A DNA stretch of 64,000 nt from Phycisphaerales bacterium (GCA_028289195.1 JANQQR010000002.1:248001-312000), one strand, 5' to 3'; shown: positions 1 through 9,630, numbered from the stretch's first letter. Notes: generated by a model not told the origin, from the letters alone. Program-made: numbers and translations.

Positions 1-2689
1 CATACGGGTGGCTTGGAAGTAACGATGGTGCTGGCATAATCAGGCCCGTTGCATCATCTACCGTGACGTACTCAACCCTCGTACTCGTGACCAGCGCGAT
101 GTCACCATTCCCGATCCCATCTACGGTTACTAGAATCCCATCACCACCGACGGCCGTCGATTCGCGAACAGTCTCGAGATAGAACTCGACCGGATGGCCC
201 AGTTCTGAGATTCCCAGATCGGCCGGCAGGTAGGAGCCTGGCGGGATGTAGTCGCCACCCTGCGAAATGGCGCGCGGGTCGCGAGCCGACGCGCCGCCGC
301 GGGTCCAGAGTCGCATCCGTCCGGGGGGAAGATTGTCTGGGTAGGCCTGGTTCAGATCGACCAGCGCAGGATCGGACGCCGAATAGGCGATGGTGAACGT
401 CTGGCCGGGCGACGTGAACCCGCCAGTCGAAAGGAGCACCGGCGTGAACGACACCTCGGGACAGGAGTCGTCTTCCGAGCTCGCCGAACCCAAGAGGTCG
501 AAGCCGTCGGCATAGTCCGGCAGTCCGTCGAAATCCTGATCGAACGTGTTCGCGAGGATTACGCGCCCTGCCTCGAAGTCTTCGACGCGGTCACTGGCCA
601 GGCCGTTAGGGCCGCCGGCAACCTGAAAGTCGACTTCGACCCAATTTTGTACCTGCACTGGAAATGACAGGACCACGGGCCCTGAAGCCGAACCCACCCG
701 CAGCCGCAGAGTTGTCGTACCGGGCGCCTTGGCTCGGCAGCAGACTCCACCAGAGGCGTCCATCTCGGAAGCGCCGGACTGTGGAGACGCGTTGCACGAC
801 ACGAGATCGGCCACGGACGAATCGTCAATCGTCACGTAGCCTTCCGAATAGCAGTCGAACTCACCAAACGCGAATAGTCGCGCCTGCTCGCCAAGCCGCA
901 GTTTGATCGTTCGCGATTCCACCACTGCGAAGCACTCGCCGTCGTACTGCGCGCCCTCGAGAGGGTCTCCGTTGCAGTAGCCGTCGATCGGCCAGGCCTC
1001 GATCGCGTAGGCGCCCGGAAGAGTGATCTCCGCAGGAGTGTGGAGCCCGGTGCCCGAACCGGAATACTCCCAGCCTCCCAGGCTGTGACCGGAGATCTCT
1101 ACGTCTGTTAGGGAGATGCTCCCAAAGGTCGAGACCTGCACCGACATAGGGATGGCATCGTTGGGGCTGGATAGCACGACAATTCGAGAGTCTGGCAGCG
1201 ACGGAGCGAGAATCTCGATCGAGATTCCGCACGGATCTGGGCCCCCGCCCCCGCCTGTATCGGTGTCCGTGTCAGTATCCGTCGTATCCGGTCCAGTGGA
1301 CGTGCTCGTGGACGTGGACGTCGACGTAGATGTGGACGTCGAGGTCGACGTTGAGGTCGATGTGGAGGTAGCGGTAGATGTTGACGTCGAAGTTGACGTG
1401 GACGTTGAGGTTGATGTGGATGTCGAAGTCGACGTGGACGTGGAAGTCGACGTCCCAGTGCCGGTGGTCGCTCCGCCGCTCACGCCGCAGAACGGGTTCC
1501 AAGTGCAGTCGAAGCAGCCGTCGCCCGAGCAGTCATCGACGCCCGGGTTATCGTTCCCGTAGATCCGGTAGCCGGTCTGTCCGTTGGTCCACGCCACACC
1601 CGCTCCGAACGGGTTGTGCGGCTCGAGACCGGCGTACAGATCTGAGTCCGTGATGCCGTACACCGCGAGCGCCTCGGTGATCTCCGCCATCCCCACTCGG
1701 CCGTCGAGGTCGCTGTCGCCGCTGATCGGGGCGAAGATCCCGGTCCACTCGGGCGCGTCCTGGCCGAATCGTGTGACGAGGCCCCGGAGATCCGAGAGAT
1801 CCACAAGCCCGTTGGCGTCGAGATCCGATGCCGTCCCGTGCAGGTGGACGAGGTCCCCGCCGATGATCCCGCTCTCCCAGAGGTCCCAGCCGGACTCGTT
1901 GCGGAGCATGAACCGCTCCGGCTGTCCCGTGCCCTGGTCGAGCACCGCGCCGCTCATCGGAGAAAGCACTATCCAAGACGCGTAGTGCTGGGAGGTGGAT
2001 CCCGCTGGAGCCTCTGGCTGCTGGAGACCAAACGTCTGCACGCTGTCCGTCGTTCCGAGCGGTTCAGAGCCGGTCAGGGCCGATGCGCTGCCGATCAAGA
2101 GGTCCGCTACGCCATCGCTGTCCTGGTCCGGGACCACGACGAGGGCCATCCCGAAGTAGCCGCTGGTCATCCCGGCGAATGCCCGGATCGGTTGGCCTGT
2201 GCGCCCGGAGTGGATCCAGACCTTGCCGCGGATGTCGGCGAACTCGTCAGAAGCGAACGAGCGTGGGGCAGAGACGGCCAGGTCGCTGACGCCGTCCCCG
2301 TCGAGATCGTCCAAGCCGGCGACCACCCACCCGAAGAAATCGTCGGGCTCGGGCGCAACTAGCGACGCCAGCTCGGTGCCGTCTATCCCGGCCTCGAGGA
2401 CGATTCGGCTCAGAACGGGCGCTGATTCGTTCGTCCGAATCTCCCTGCGCACCGTCTCGGGGATGCCGTCCTGATCGACATCGAGCGCGAACGTCGGACG
2501 CAGCGAGCCGAGTCGCTCGCCCTCCTCTGGTGCAACGAAGCCCGAGTCTTGTCTCGCGAGAGTCGGATCGATCGCGTGCACGAGGACCGTGAACGCGACA
2601 AGCAAGCCGAGCAGCCCGTACGAGCGTGGCGACCGACCCGAAGCCTGAGTAAAAAGTCTACCCGTCTTCCCGTCCCGAGCATCCTGCAT
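1..2689 (-). CDS. Secreted FG-GAP/dockerin-like protein with Thr-Ser repeat linker (3' end outside window)
   Basis: An uninterrupted frame of 896 codons runs from ATG at 2689 off the left edge, so the C-terminus is missing. The N-terminus has a basic stretch and a hydrophobic segment (LLGLLVAFTVLVHA, about residues 25-38), so export is likely. FG-GAP/integrin-like calcium loops follow at about 115-190 (DLDGDGVSDLAV, DQDSDGVADLLIG). A pair of dockerin-like loops (DLDANGLVDLSDL, DSDLDGRVGMAEI) lies at about 285-350. Residues 413-464 are 26 consecutive Thr-Ser dipeptides, one being Thr-Ala. The remainder looks like an unrecognised beta-rich secreted region. GAGG lies 7 nt before ATG 2689, which is why I prefer it to an in-frame ATG at 2707. 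The role is probably cell-surface or extracellular; no enzymatic motif is seen. Confidence 0.85.
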   Translation of the reverse strand, partial: MQDARDGKTGRLFTQASGRSPRSYGLLGLLVAFTVLVHAIDPTLARQDSGFVAPEEGERLGSLRPTFALDVDQDGIPETVRREIRTNESAPVLSRIVLEAGIDGTELASLVAPEPDDFFGWVVAGLDDLDGDGVSDLAVSAPRSFASDEFADIRGKVWIHSGRTGQPIRAFAGMTSGYFGMALVVVPDQDSDGVADLLIGSASALTGSEPLGTTDSVQTFGLQQPEAPAGSTSQHYASWIVLSPMSGAVLDQGTGQPERFMLRNESGWDLWESGIIGGDLVHLHGTASDLDANGLVDLSDLRGLVTRFGQDAPEWTGIFAPISGDSDLDGRVGMAEITEALAVYGITDSDLYAGLEPHNPFGAGVAWTNGQTGYRIYGNDNPGVDDCSGDGCFDCTWNPFCGVSGGATTGTGTSTSTSTSTSTSTSTSTSTSTSTSTSTATSTSTSTSTSTSTSTSTSTSTSTSTGPDTTDTDTDTDTGGGGGPDPCGISIEILAPSLPDSRIVVLSSPNDAIPMSVQVSTFGSISLTDVEISGHSLGGWEYSGSGTGLHTPAEITLPGAYAIEAWPIDGYCNGDPLEGAQYDGECFAVVESRTIKLRLGEQARLFAFGEFDCYSEGYVTIDDSSVADLVSCNASPQSGASEMDASGGVCCRAKAPGTTTLRLRVGSASGPVVLSFPVQVQNWVEVDFQVAGGPNGLASDRVEDFEAGRVILANTFDQDFDGLPDYADGFDLLGSASSEDDSCPEVSFTPVLLSTGGFTSPGQTFTIAYSASDPALVDLNQAYPDNLPPGRMRLWTRGGASARDPRAISQGGDYIPPGSYLPADLGISELGHPVEFYLETVRESTAVGGDGILVTVDGIGNGDIALVTSTRVEYVTVDDATGLIMPAPSLLPSHPY
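1298..1453 (-). repeat. Thr-Ser dipeptide-coding tandem repeat (26 units)
   Basis: This is a degenerate 6-bp repeat coding 26 Thr-Ser/Ala pairs inside the FG-GAP protein. Synonymous codons vary freely, so the repeat is kept at protein level more than at DNA level. It probably forms an extended, possibly O-glycosylated linker (inference). The opposite strand reads as an Asp-Val/Glu-Val repeat and is not coding. Confidence 0.85.
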
Positions 2690-2934
2690 AACGAATCCTC
2701 GACTCATCTAGTAACTGTCAATGTAATAACGTGTTTCACAATGAGCGTAGTGGTAGCGGTTGGCGGCCGCCATAACCTAGGTAGGGGGGCGGCTCGCCAT
2801 TCGGCTCGGATTGACGAGTGGATTGGGGCGGGGAGCCGTATGGTCGGGCGGTTGCGTTGGGCGCGAAAGGCGCTCCGATACGGAGTGTTTGCGTGCGCGT
2901 GCTCACATGCGGCACCGCGTTAACGCGAAACTAC

Positions 2935-2969
2935 GGCAGGATTCGAACCTGCGACCTCCGGGTTATGAG
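2935..2969 (-). pseudogene. tRNA-fMet 3' fragment (possible attachment-site copy)
   Basis: 35 bases are identical to 15,944-15,978 of the intact initiator tRNA gene, covering the anticodon loop, variable loop and T arm. The acceptor end and the D-arm half are missing or different, so no functional tRNA is encoded. Orientation matches the intact gene. It marks the left boundary of the segment carrying the metal-efflux operon. Confidence 0.85.
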
Positions 2970-3037
2970 AGGGGAGCCGGCATCGTCGTAAGCGCTTGGT
3001 GAACTGTCGCTTGCACGATCAGTGGGGGATCAGGCGC

Positions 3038-3067
3038 GCGGCAGAATGCGGCAAGATGCGGCAGAGT
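3038..3067. repeat. Three tandem 10-bp repeats (GCGGCARRRT type)
   Basis: Three consecutive units, gcggcagaat, gcggcaagat and gcggcagagt, lie about 70 bp from the tRNA-fMet fragment. The spacing of about one helical turn would suit a row of protein contacts such as recombinase arm sites, but that function is a guess. Confidence 0.5.
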
Positions 3068-3107
3068 GCACACGAATGAACGGCCCCGATGCGCCGGGCC
3101 GACCCAG

Positions 3108-3656
3108 CTACTCAACCAAAGGTGCTGCGGATCCAACCACCTTCGTCCCGTCCGGCTTCTCGATCTCGATCCACCACATCGTGTTCTCGGGCAGCGGGTC
3201 CGGGGCCATCGCGTGGACGTCGTAGTCGTCGTGCGACGGCGCGTACTCGCCCCGACCCACGAACGAAAGCGTGCGGTCCTCGCCGCCGATCCACGCTCGG
3301 ATGACGGTCGCGCCATTGTCCGAGTACGGCAGCTTGATGACCAGGTGACCCTCCTCGCCGGCCTTCAGGGCGCCGTGGGCCTGGGCGAGCTCGACAGTCA
3401 TATCGCCGATGGTGGCTGCAGGGAGCGGGTGCTCCTCGCCGTGATCGTGGTCATGGTCATCAGCATGATCCGCGTGCGTCGAGCCGTCGGCGTGGGTGTG
3501 CGTGCCGTCGGTGTGGGAGTGCGTGTCATCGGCGTGGGTGTGGCTGTCGCCACCGTGTGCATGGCCATCGCTCGAGGACTCGGAGCAGCCCGGCATCGCG
3601 AGTCCGACGGAGGTGAGCAGGGCAAGAATGGAAAGTGTCTTGTCGGTGGTCTTCAT
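3108..3656 (-). CDS. His-rich metal-binding lipoprotein
   Basis: 182 residues with a lipoprotein signal peptide (lipobox LAMPGC, Cys24). Residues about 30-80 are packed with His-Asp-Thr motifs (HTHAD, HADHADDHDHDH), a typical low-complexity metal-binding segment. The remaining part, about 80-182, looks like a small beta-sandwich domain of unknown family. AGGAG lies 8 nt before the ATG. It is the last gene of the efflux operon, 35 bp after the RND pump. It may act as an envelope metal buffer or chaperone delivering ions to the pump (inference). The metal cannot be told from sequence; Zn, Co, Ni and Cu are all possible. Confidence 0.8.
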   Translation of the reverse strand: MKTTDKTLSILALLTSVGLAMPGCSESSSDGHAHGGDSHTHADDTHSHTDGTHTHADGSTHADHADDHDHDHGEEHPLPAATIGDMTVELAQAHGALKAGEEGHLVIKLPYSDNGATVIRAWIGGEDRTLSFVGRGEYAPSHDDYDVHAMAPDPLPENTMWWIEIEKPDGTKVVGSAAPLVE

Positions 3657-3691
3657 GACTGGGATCTCCTGGCAAAATCGTACCGGCTCGT

Positions 3692-6600
3692 TTACGAATC
3701 GGCTGCCCCGGTCCAGGCCGGGGCCTTCAGACGATGAATGGCGGCGTAGCCCGCCGGGACGACGACGAGGTTCAGGAACGTCGACGTCAACAGGCCGCCG
3801 AGGATCACGACAGAGAGCGGGGCGAGGACCTCGTTCCCTGGCTTGTCGCCCTTGAGGATGATCGGGATGAGAGCCAGCGCAGCCGTGAGGGCGGTCATCA
3901 GGATCGGCACGAGCCGCTCCATCGAGCCCTGCACAATCGCTTCGTACATGGGCACGGCCTCTTCGTTCATCAGGTGCGCGTAGTGGTTGACGAGAAGGAT
4001 GCCGTTGCGAATGGCAATACCGAAGAGCGCGATGAATCCGACGAGGCTCGCGATCGAGATGACCGGAGCCGTGTAGACCCCCGCGCCGAACAGCGCGGCG
4101 GCGTTCGTGAGGGGGTTGGGCGACTCGGTCAGGAAGATGGCGAGAATGCCGCCGATGAGCGCTAGCGGCAGGTTCACCATGACCAGGATCGAGACGCGGA
4201 GCGAGCCGATCGCCAGATTCAGCAGCACGATCATGATGAGCGCGACGATGCCGCTGAACACCGCGATCGTGCGGCTCGCCGCCTGCTGGGCCTGGAACTG
4301 CCCGCCGTAGACAACAGTGCAGCCATACTCCTGAACGATCGGATCGACCCTCTCACGGACCTCCGCGACGAGATGGCCGAGGTTCGAGCCCTCGGCCACG
4401 TTGAGCGACACGACCGCCTTGCGCTGGGCGTTCTCCCTCGCGATGAGGTTCGACGCCATCTCGGGGCCGACGACGGCAACCTCATCGAGGCGGACGAGCG
4501 CGCCGCCCATGCCTCGCAGCACGAGGTCTTCGAGGTCTCGAACGGAGTCCCGCTCATCGTCTTGCAGTCTCACAACGAGCGAGTACCGGCGCACGCCCTC
4601 GTTCACCTCGGTGACTTCAACCCCGAAGATGGCGTTTCTTACCTGTTCTGCCGCGGAGCGGGGTGTGAGACCGTAAGCAGCGAGTTCAGAGGGCTGGTAC
4701 TCAACGGGGAGCGACTGGATCATGACCTCGCGGTTCGCCGCGACGTCGCGAGCACCGGGCAGAGGCCTCAAGGCGGCCTCGATCTCCCTGGCGATCGCGC
4801 GGAGTTCGTCCAAGTCATCGCCGTAGACGTTGATCGCGATGGCGGCCGGTGTGCCCGAGAGGATGTGGCTCAGGCGATGCTCGATGGGCTGGCCGATGCT
4901 CGTCGTGATTCCCGGAACGCTGTCGAGGATCCGAGAGATCTCTCCACGGACAGTGGCGTTGTCATAGCCAGGAAGAACAGTGATCTCAATCTCCGAGTTG
5001 CTCACCGGCTCGGCGTGCTCGTCTCGTTCGGCCCTGCCGGTGCGCCGCGTCACGCTCCTCACGCCTTCGACAGCGAGCATCTGGCGTTCGACCGCGGACG
5101 CCAGTCGATCGCTGGCGACCAGCGAGGTACCGGGCGGCGCGCTGAGGAACACCGTCAACGTGCCTTCCTGGAATTCGGGAAGGAACGAGGTGCCGAACGT
5201 GGACGCGAGCCAGAGCGCGAGGGCAGTGGCGACGCCCGCGCAGCCCACGACGAGAGCGCGGAGCCTGATGGCCAGGCGAACGGTGGGCTCGTAGAGGCGC
5301 TTCAGGGCGCGGACGAGAATCCCCTCCGCAGCTTTGCCATCCCCGGGTGCGACCCGGAGCATGTAGCGGCACATCGCGGGTGTGACGGTCAGCGCGACCA
5401 GAAGAGACGCCATGATCGAGATCACAAAGGCAACGCCGAGCGGGCGGAAGAACCGCCCCTCGATGCCTTCCAGGAACATCAGAGGGAGGAAAACCAACGC
5501 GATGATGACGGTCGCAAAGACCATCGCGGGGCGGATCTCGTTGCTCGCTTCAAAGATGACCGCGAGTTTCGGCTTCTGCTCGGATTCCGGCTTCGCCGCG
5601 TTCTGCCTGAGTCTCCGGAACACGTTCTCAACATCGATGATCGCGTCGTCGACGAGGCTGCCCACGGCGATCGCGAGGCCGCCGAGCGTCATCACGTTGA
5701 CGGTCATCCCCAGCATGTCGAGGACGAGGAGGCCCGCCGCAAGGGAGAGCGGGATCGCCACGAGCGTGATCACCGTCGTGCGGAGGTTGAGCAGAAAGAG
5801 CAGGACGATAACGGTGACGATGATCGCCGCATCGCGCAGGGCGTGCACCACGTTGCTGACCGACAGGTTGATGAAATCCGACTGACGGAAGACCTGGCGG
5901 TTGACCTCGACACCGACGGGCAGCGTTGGTTCGAGCACGTCGAGCATCGCGTCGATCTGTTCGGTGATGACGAGCGTGTTAGTCCCCGGCGCCTTCTGCA
6001 CGGTCATGATGACCGCGGGGTGTCCTCCCTCGGCTCCGGTGCCCCTCTTCGGCGCGGGGCCGAACCGAACGTCGGCGACCTGTCCGATCGTGACGGGGGC
6101 GCCGTCGTGGTACTTAACCACGGTCCCAGCGATGTCGGCCACCGACCGCACCCGGCCGCTCTGGCGGATGGGCAGTTCGAGGCTATCCACGTCGGGCAGG
6201 TAACCGGCGCTCAGCGTGCTGTGAGACTGCGCCGCCGCGTCGATGACATCCTCGACCGCGAGGTCGTACAGGCGCAGCTGCTCCTGCTGCACCAGCACCT
6301 GATACTCGGGCAGCTCGCCCCCGATGATCGAGACCTGGGCGATCCCGGGCACCGCGAGCAGCTTGTTCCGCAGGTCGTATTCCGCGTACGCCCGGAGCTC
6401 CAGCGGCGGGACCGTACCGCCCGGCGACGACACCGCCAGCAGCATGATCTCCCCTGTGATGCTCGTGATGGGAGTCATCGCGGCGTGAGCCGAGGGGGGC
6501 AGGTCCTCGCGGATCGTGTCGAGCCGCTCCGAGACGAGCTGGCGGGCGCGGTAGATATCTGTGCCCCAATCGAACTCGATGTAGGCGACAGACAGCCCGA

Positions 6601-6862
6601 TCGCGCTGCCGGTGCGCACACGACGAACACCGGGGATGCCGTTGACCGATGCCTCGATGGGGAACGTGACGTACTGCTCGACCTCGTCGGCAGCGAGGCC
6701 GGGCGACTCCGTCATGATGACGACGGTGGGGGCGTTCAACTCGGGAAACACATCCACCGGCGTCTGCGGCAGTCGGTACGCCGCGAACGCCAGCAGGGCG
6801 CCGGCGAGCAAGAGCACCAACGCCGCATTGTCGATCGAGAACTGGATCAGCTTCTTCAGCAT
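3692..6862 (-). CDS. RND-family heavy-metal efflux permease (CusA/CzcA-like)
   Basis: 1,056 residues, full length for an RND inner-membrane pump. The N-terminus begins with a cytoplasmic helix and TM1, followed by the conserved PxxPVDVFPELNAP-type start of the porter domain. The TM4 proton-relay region reads GSLVDDAIIDVEN (about residues 401-413), with the acidic residues typical of the metal-exporting CusA/CzcA group. A second TM cluster fills about 870-1040. Genes for the adaptor and outer-membrane factor lie directly upstream and translation is nearly contiguous (15 bp from the adaptor). It would export metal ions from the periplasm or cytoplasm using the proton gradient. Substrate specificity is not readable here. 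Confidence 0.9.
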   Translation of the reverse strand: MLKKLIQFSIDNAALVLLLAGALLAFAAYRLPQTPVDVFPELNAPTVVIMTESPGLAADEVEQYVTFPIEASVNGIPGVRRVRTGSAIGLSVAYIEFDWGTDIYRARQLVSERLDTIREDLPPSAHAAMTPITSITGEIMLLAVSSPGGTVPPLELRAYAEYDLRNKLLAVPGIAQVSIIGGELPEYQVLVQQEQLRLYDLAVEDVIDAAAQSHSTLSAGYLPDVDSLELPIRQSGRVRSVADIAGTVVKYHDGAPVTIGQVADVRFGPAPKRGTGAEGGHPAVIMTVQKAPGTNTLVITEQIDAMLDVLEPTLPVGVEVNRQVFRQSDFINLSVSNVVHALRDAAIIVTVIVLLFLLNLRTTVITLVAIPLSLAAGLLVLDMLGMTVNVMTLGGLAIAVGSLVDDAIIDVENVFRRLRQNAAKPESEQKPKLAVIFEASNEIRPAMVFATVIIALVFLPLMFLEGIEGRFFRPLGVAFVISIMASLLVALTVTPAMCRYMLRVAPGDGKAAEGILVRALKRLYEPTVRLAIRLRALVVGCAGVATALALWLASTFGTSFLPEFQEGTLTVFLSAPPGTSLVASDRLASAVERQMLAVEGVRSVTRRTGRAERDEHAEPVSNSEIEITVLPGYDNATVRGEISRILDSVPGITTSIGQPIEHRLSHILSGTPAAIAINVYGDDLDELRAIAREIEAALRPLPGARDVAANREVMIQSLPVEYQPSELAAYGLTPRSAAEQVRNAIFGVEVTEVNEGVRRYSLVVRLQDDERDSVRDLEDLVLRGMGGALVRLDEVAVVGPEMASNLIARENAQRKAVVSLNVAEGSNLGHLVAEVRERVDPIVQEYGCTVVYGGQFQAQQAASRTIAVFSGIVALIMIVLLNLAIGSLRVSILVMVNLPLALIGGILAIFLTESPNPLTNAAALFGAGVYTAPVISIASLVGFIALFGIAIRNGILLVNHYAHLMNEEAVPMYEAIVQGSMERLVPILMTALTAALALIPIILKGDKPGNEVLAPLSVVILGGLLTSTFLNLVVVPAGYAAIHRLKAPAWTGAADS

Positions 6863-6877
6863 GTGGCAGCGCTCCGA

Positions 6878-8197
6878 TCAGTGGTCGTCGGCATGGAATG
6901 TGCCATCAGCGTGGAAGTGGCCGCCCTTCTGGGCGATCCCGCTCTGCTGGCTTGCGAGCTTGAGCTCGTAGGCGCCGTCCAGCACGACCTCGTCCCGGAG
7001 CGAGATGCCGCTGTTGATCACGACCCATCGCCCGTCGTCGATGCCCATGTCGGCCTCGACCCGGATCGCCTTGTTGGCATCCTTCGGATCGCGCCGGAAG
7101 AACACGTGCGTGATGCCGTCCCGGACGATGGCCGCTCGCGGGATGGCGAGCGCTGGTCCGCCCGATGTGTCGGTGACGACCTCGAGAAATGCCGAAACCC
7201 CGGGCCGGATCCACGCTCGCTGTTCGTCGGGATCAGCGAGCAGTGTTACGGTCCGCTGCTCGGGGTGGGCTTCGAGTCCGATGGCGACGGACGCTCCGAC
7301 AGTGTCGCTGATCGCGATCCCGGGGCCCGACGGAGGAACGATCCGCGCCTCTGGAATGGCGCCGAGTCGCGCGAGGTCGGCCTGAAGGGCCATCGCACGA
7401 AAGCGCACCCTGGTCGGATCGATCGTCGAGAGCACCAGCGACGTGGCCTCGGCGAACGAGCCCTCTGTCAGCCCCAGCAACTCGACGATGCCGGGTTCGA
7501 TCGCGCGAACCTCGATCCAATCGATGGATTCCGAGACCAGCCGCTGCTCATCGATCCCCGTCGCGGTGGATGCCCGGTGCAACGCGTGCTCACGCGTCCG
7601 CTCAGCGTTCTCGAGAGCGATCTCGGCCTGGCGATGCTCCGCACGCAGACGCGGGAGGCTCACCTCGAGCTCCGCGGCCTGCGCTTCGAGCGCAGCGTTG
7701 CGCACCGCTGCCGCGCTGAGGGAATCAAGCCGATCACGCATGATCGCGATGCGGCTCTGGGTCTCGTCGATGCGCGCCCTGGCGACGTCGAGTTCCGCAC
7801 GCGCCGAATCGATGTTCTGCTCGCCTTCGATGATCTCGTGCTGCAACTCCGGCCACTGCGGCGATCGGAACCGGTACAGCACATCCCCCGGCTCGATCTG
7901 CTGGTACTGATCGACCTCGAGGCGCACCGTCCCCGGCAGTGTGAGCCGGTACTCGTGGCGAGCCAGCGGCTGGAGTTCGAACGCCCCCGGCACGCGGATG
8001 GTGCTGCCGACTCGGCGGCGCTCAACGCTGGCGAACGTGATGCCGAGATTGCCGCGGACCGTTGCCGGGATATCGATCCGGTTCGTCGGCGCCTCGGCGG
8101 TCTGTTCCGTCGCTTCCGCTGAACGGGGTGGTGCGGGGTCGGCGCCGCAGCCGGCCAGCGCGAATGCCGAGAGCAGGATGAAGGGTCGAGCGATCAT
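6878..8197 (-). CDS. RND efflux periplasmic adaptor (CusB/CzcB-like lipoprotein)
   Basis: 439 residues. Lipobox ALAGC (Cys17) anchors it to a membrane. A split biotinyl-lipoyl-like fold lies at about 60-110 and 220-250, separated by a long coiled-coil hairpin (about 115-215, rich in Glu, Arg and Ala). Beta-barrel and membrane-proximal domains follow. The C-terminus ends in a His-rich tail (GGHFHADGTFHADDH), as seen in some metal-efflux adaptors, supporting a metal substrate. The start overlaps the stop of the outer-membrane factor by 4 bp (ATGA), indicating translational coupling. Confidence 0.9.
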   Translation of the reverse strand: MIARPFILLSAFALAGCGADPAPPRSAEATEQTAEAPTNRIDIPATVRGNLGITFASVERRRVGSTIRVPGAFELQPLARHEYRLTLPGTVRLEVDQYQQIEPGDVLYRFRSPQWPELQHEIIEGEQNIDSARAELDVARARIDETQSRIAIMRDRLDSLSAAAVRNAALEAQAAELEVSLPRLRAEHRQAEIALENAERTREHALHRASTATGIDEQRLVSESIDWIEVRAIEPGIVELLGLTEGSFAEATSLVLSTIDPTRVRFRAMALQADLARLGAIPEARIVPPSGPGIAISDTVGASVAIGLEAHPEQRTVTLLADPDEQRAWIRPGVSAFLEVVTDTSGGPALAIPRAAIVRDGITHVFFRRDPKDANKAIRVEADMGIDDGRWVVINSGISLRDEVVLDGAYELKLASQQSGIAQKGGHFHADGTFHADDH

Positions 8198-9630
8198 GGG
8201 GTCACCTCGTCGGCCGGCGCGGCCGTCTCGGGGGCGTCTTGTGCTGTCGTCTGGGGAGTGGGTTCGAATGTGAGCGGCGCTTCAGGGCCGGTGAGTTCGG
8301 CGAGTCGCGTCATCGCGAGCGATTCGCCGAGCCTGGCATCGATGAGTGACATCTGAGTCTGCCCGACTCGGGTCAGGCTCTCGAGCAGCACCAGGCTGCT
8401 GCCCTCGCCGAGCTGCAGCAGGTCTTCGGCATCGGCCAGTTGGCGATCAACGAGCGGGACCACCTCCGATTCCATGGCTTCGCGTCGTTGCTCGAGCGTG
8501 TTCAACCGAACTCGGGCCGCGGCGAGCGCGCCGATGATCCGCTCATACTCAGTCTCGAACGCGGCCTGGGCGAAATCACGAGCGGCGCGCGCTTCGGCGA
8601 TGCCCTGCCTGTTCGCGTTGAGGATCGGGAGCGGGATCGCTCCGAGGAACCCGATCCGCGACTGTCCCTGATCGGATTCGTACAGCGGGCCGATGGTGAG
8701 GTCCGGGTACTGCTTGCGGATCTCGCGATACAGAGACTTCTCTGCGACCTCGTACTCCTCTCGGAGCCTTACGAGAGTGAGGTTCCGCTGTTCGGCCGCG
8801 GCGTGAGGATCCTCGGCGTCGGTCACCTCGAAAGCGAGCGAGGGGATGAGCGTGAGCGGCGCATCGGGCGAGAGCCCGAGCAGCGCTCGCAGGTGCTGTG
8901 CCGCTTCGGAGGCGTCTCCCCGGTAGCGGAGCAAGGCCTGCCGCTGCATCGCGAGCTCGATCGTGAACAGGCCCGCTTCGGGTCGAGCGATCTCGCCCGC
9001 GTCCACGAGGCGATCCGCGGAAACGACGAGCGATTCGATCGAGGCCACAAGTGCTTCCGTCCGCTCGGCCCGCAGCACCGCGGCCGACCAGCGGAGCCAT
9101 GACTGGCGGACCATTCGCCGCACGGCCCACTCTTCCTCGGCGACCCGTGTGAGTTCGGCCCGCAGCGCCGCGTCGGCGTGCTGCTTCTCCGCCTTCAGCC
9201 GGCCCGAGATCGGGATCGTGAACGCGAGCCCGGGCGTAACGATCCACGGGCTCGACACGCTCTCGGTGATCCGGAGCACATCGATCGATAATCGTGGATC
9301 ATCCCAGCCCCCAGCGTGCTCCGCGGTCGCCGACGCCGCGCCCGCGCGGAGACGCGCAAGCCGGAGGTCCGGGTTAAAAACGAGCGCAACGATCTCCGCC
9401 TCCGGGAGTGTGAGCCCATCGGCGGGATCGAAGCCCGCAGGGATGACCGGCTCGGCGAGTTGTTCGGCAAACGCGCGAACCGGCTCGTCGCCGGGGGTCC
9501 GCGCCAGCCAGGCATCGCGGTGGCCGGGGAGGTCCAGCGGCTTTGGTTCGTATTTCTGGCAGCCCGTGAGCAACATCGCTGTGCCCACGGCGGCGGCCGC
9601 GCATGTGCGCTCAAGTATCGAGAATTGCAA
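8194..9630 (-). CDS. TolC-family outer-membrane efflux lipoprotein (CusC/CzcC-like)
   Basis: 478 residues. Signal peptide with lipobox LLTGC (Cys24). Two long helical repeats in the OEP pattern (about 90-260 and 280-450), with strong heptads such as the Ala/Arg-rich helix around 330-420. It forms the outer-membrane channel of the tripartite pump with the adaptor and RND permease. It is the second gene of the operon, 92 bp after the His-rich protein, and overlaps the adaptor by 4 bp. The C-terminal tail is Pro/Ala/Thr-rich and probably disordered. Confidence 0.88.
   Translation of the reverse strand: MQFSILERTCAAAAVGTAMLLTGCQKYEPKPLDLPGHRDAWLARTPGDEPVRAFAEQLAEPVIPAGFDPADGLTLPEAEIVALVFNPDLRLARLRAGAASATAEHAGGWDDPRLSIDVLRITESVSSPWIVTPGLAFTIPISGRLKAEKQHADAALRAELTRVAEEEWAVRRMVRQSWLRWSAAVLRAERTEALVASIESLVVSADRLVDAGEIARPEAGLFTIELAMQRQALLRYRGDASEAAQHLRALLGLSPDAPLTLIPSLAFEVTDAEDPHAAAEQRNLTLVRLREEYEVAEKSLYREIRKQYPDLTIGPLYESDQGQSRIGFLGAIPLPILNANRQGIAEARAARDFAQAAFETEYERIIGALAAARVRLNTLEQRREAMESEVVPLVDRQLADAEDLLQLGEGSSLVLLESLTRVGQTQMSLIDARLGESLAMTRLAELTGPEAPLTFEPTPQTTAQDAPETAAPADEVTP

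Larger units (their letters stand above)
2708..3107. other. Gene-free 400-bp region holding a tRNA-fMet fragment and short tandem repeats
   Basis: No convincing gene is present. The part next to the FG-GAP gene (about 2690-2760) is relatively AT-rich and could hold that gene's promoter, though I cannot assign -35/-10 boxes. A palindrome centred on GGCGGCCGCC lies near 2765-2772. The right part holds the tRNA-fMet fragment (2935-2969) and three 10-bp repeats (3038-3067). Confidence 0.5.

Noticed and set aside
1298-1453. Possible CRISPR or satellite array
   Set aside because: Period is 6 bp with no spacers and codon-level variation; it is a coding repeat.
1116-1562. Acidic Asp-Val/Glu-Val repeat protein on the plus strand
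   Set aside because: It is the complement of the Thr-Ser linker; the minus frame is open for 896 codons with recognised domains.
2811-3002. 63-codon plus-strand frame containing RQDSNLRPPGYE
   Set aside because: This peptide is the well-known artefact of translating the reverse of a tRNA gene; it covers the tRNA-fMet fragment.
4373-8122. 1,249-codon open frame on the plus strand
   Set aside because: Antisense to the RND permease and adaptor; composition is Arg/Asp/His-rich with no domain, as expected from GC-rich third positions.
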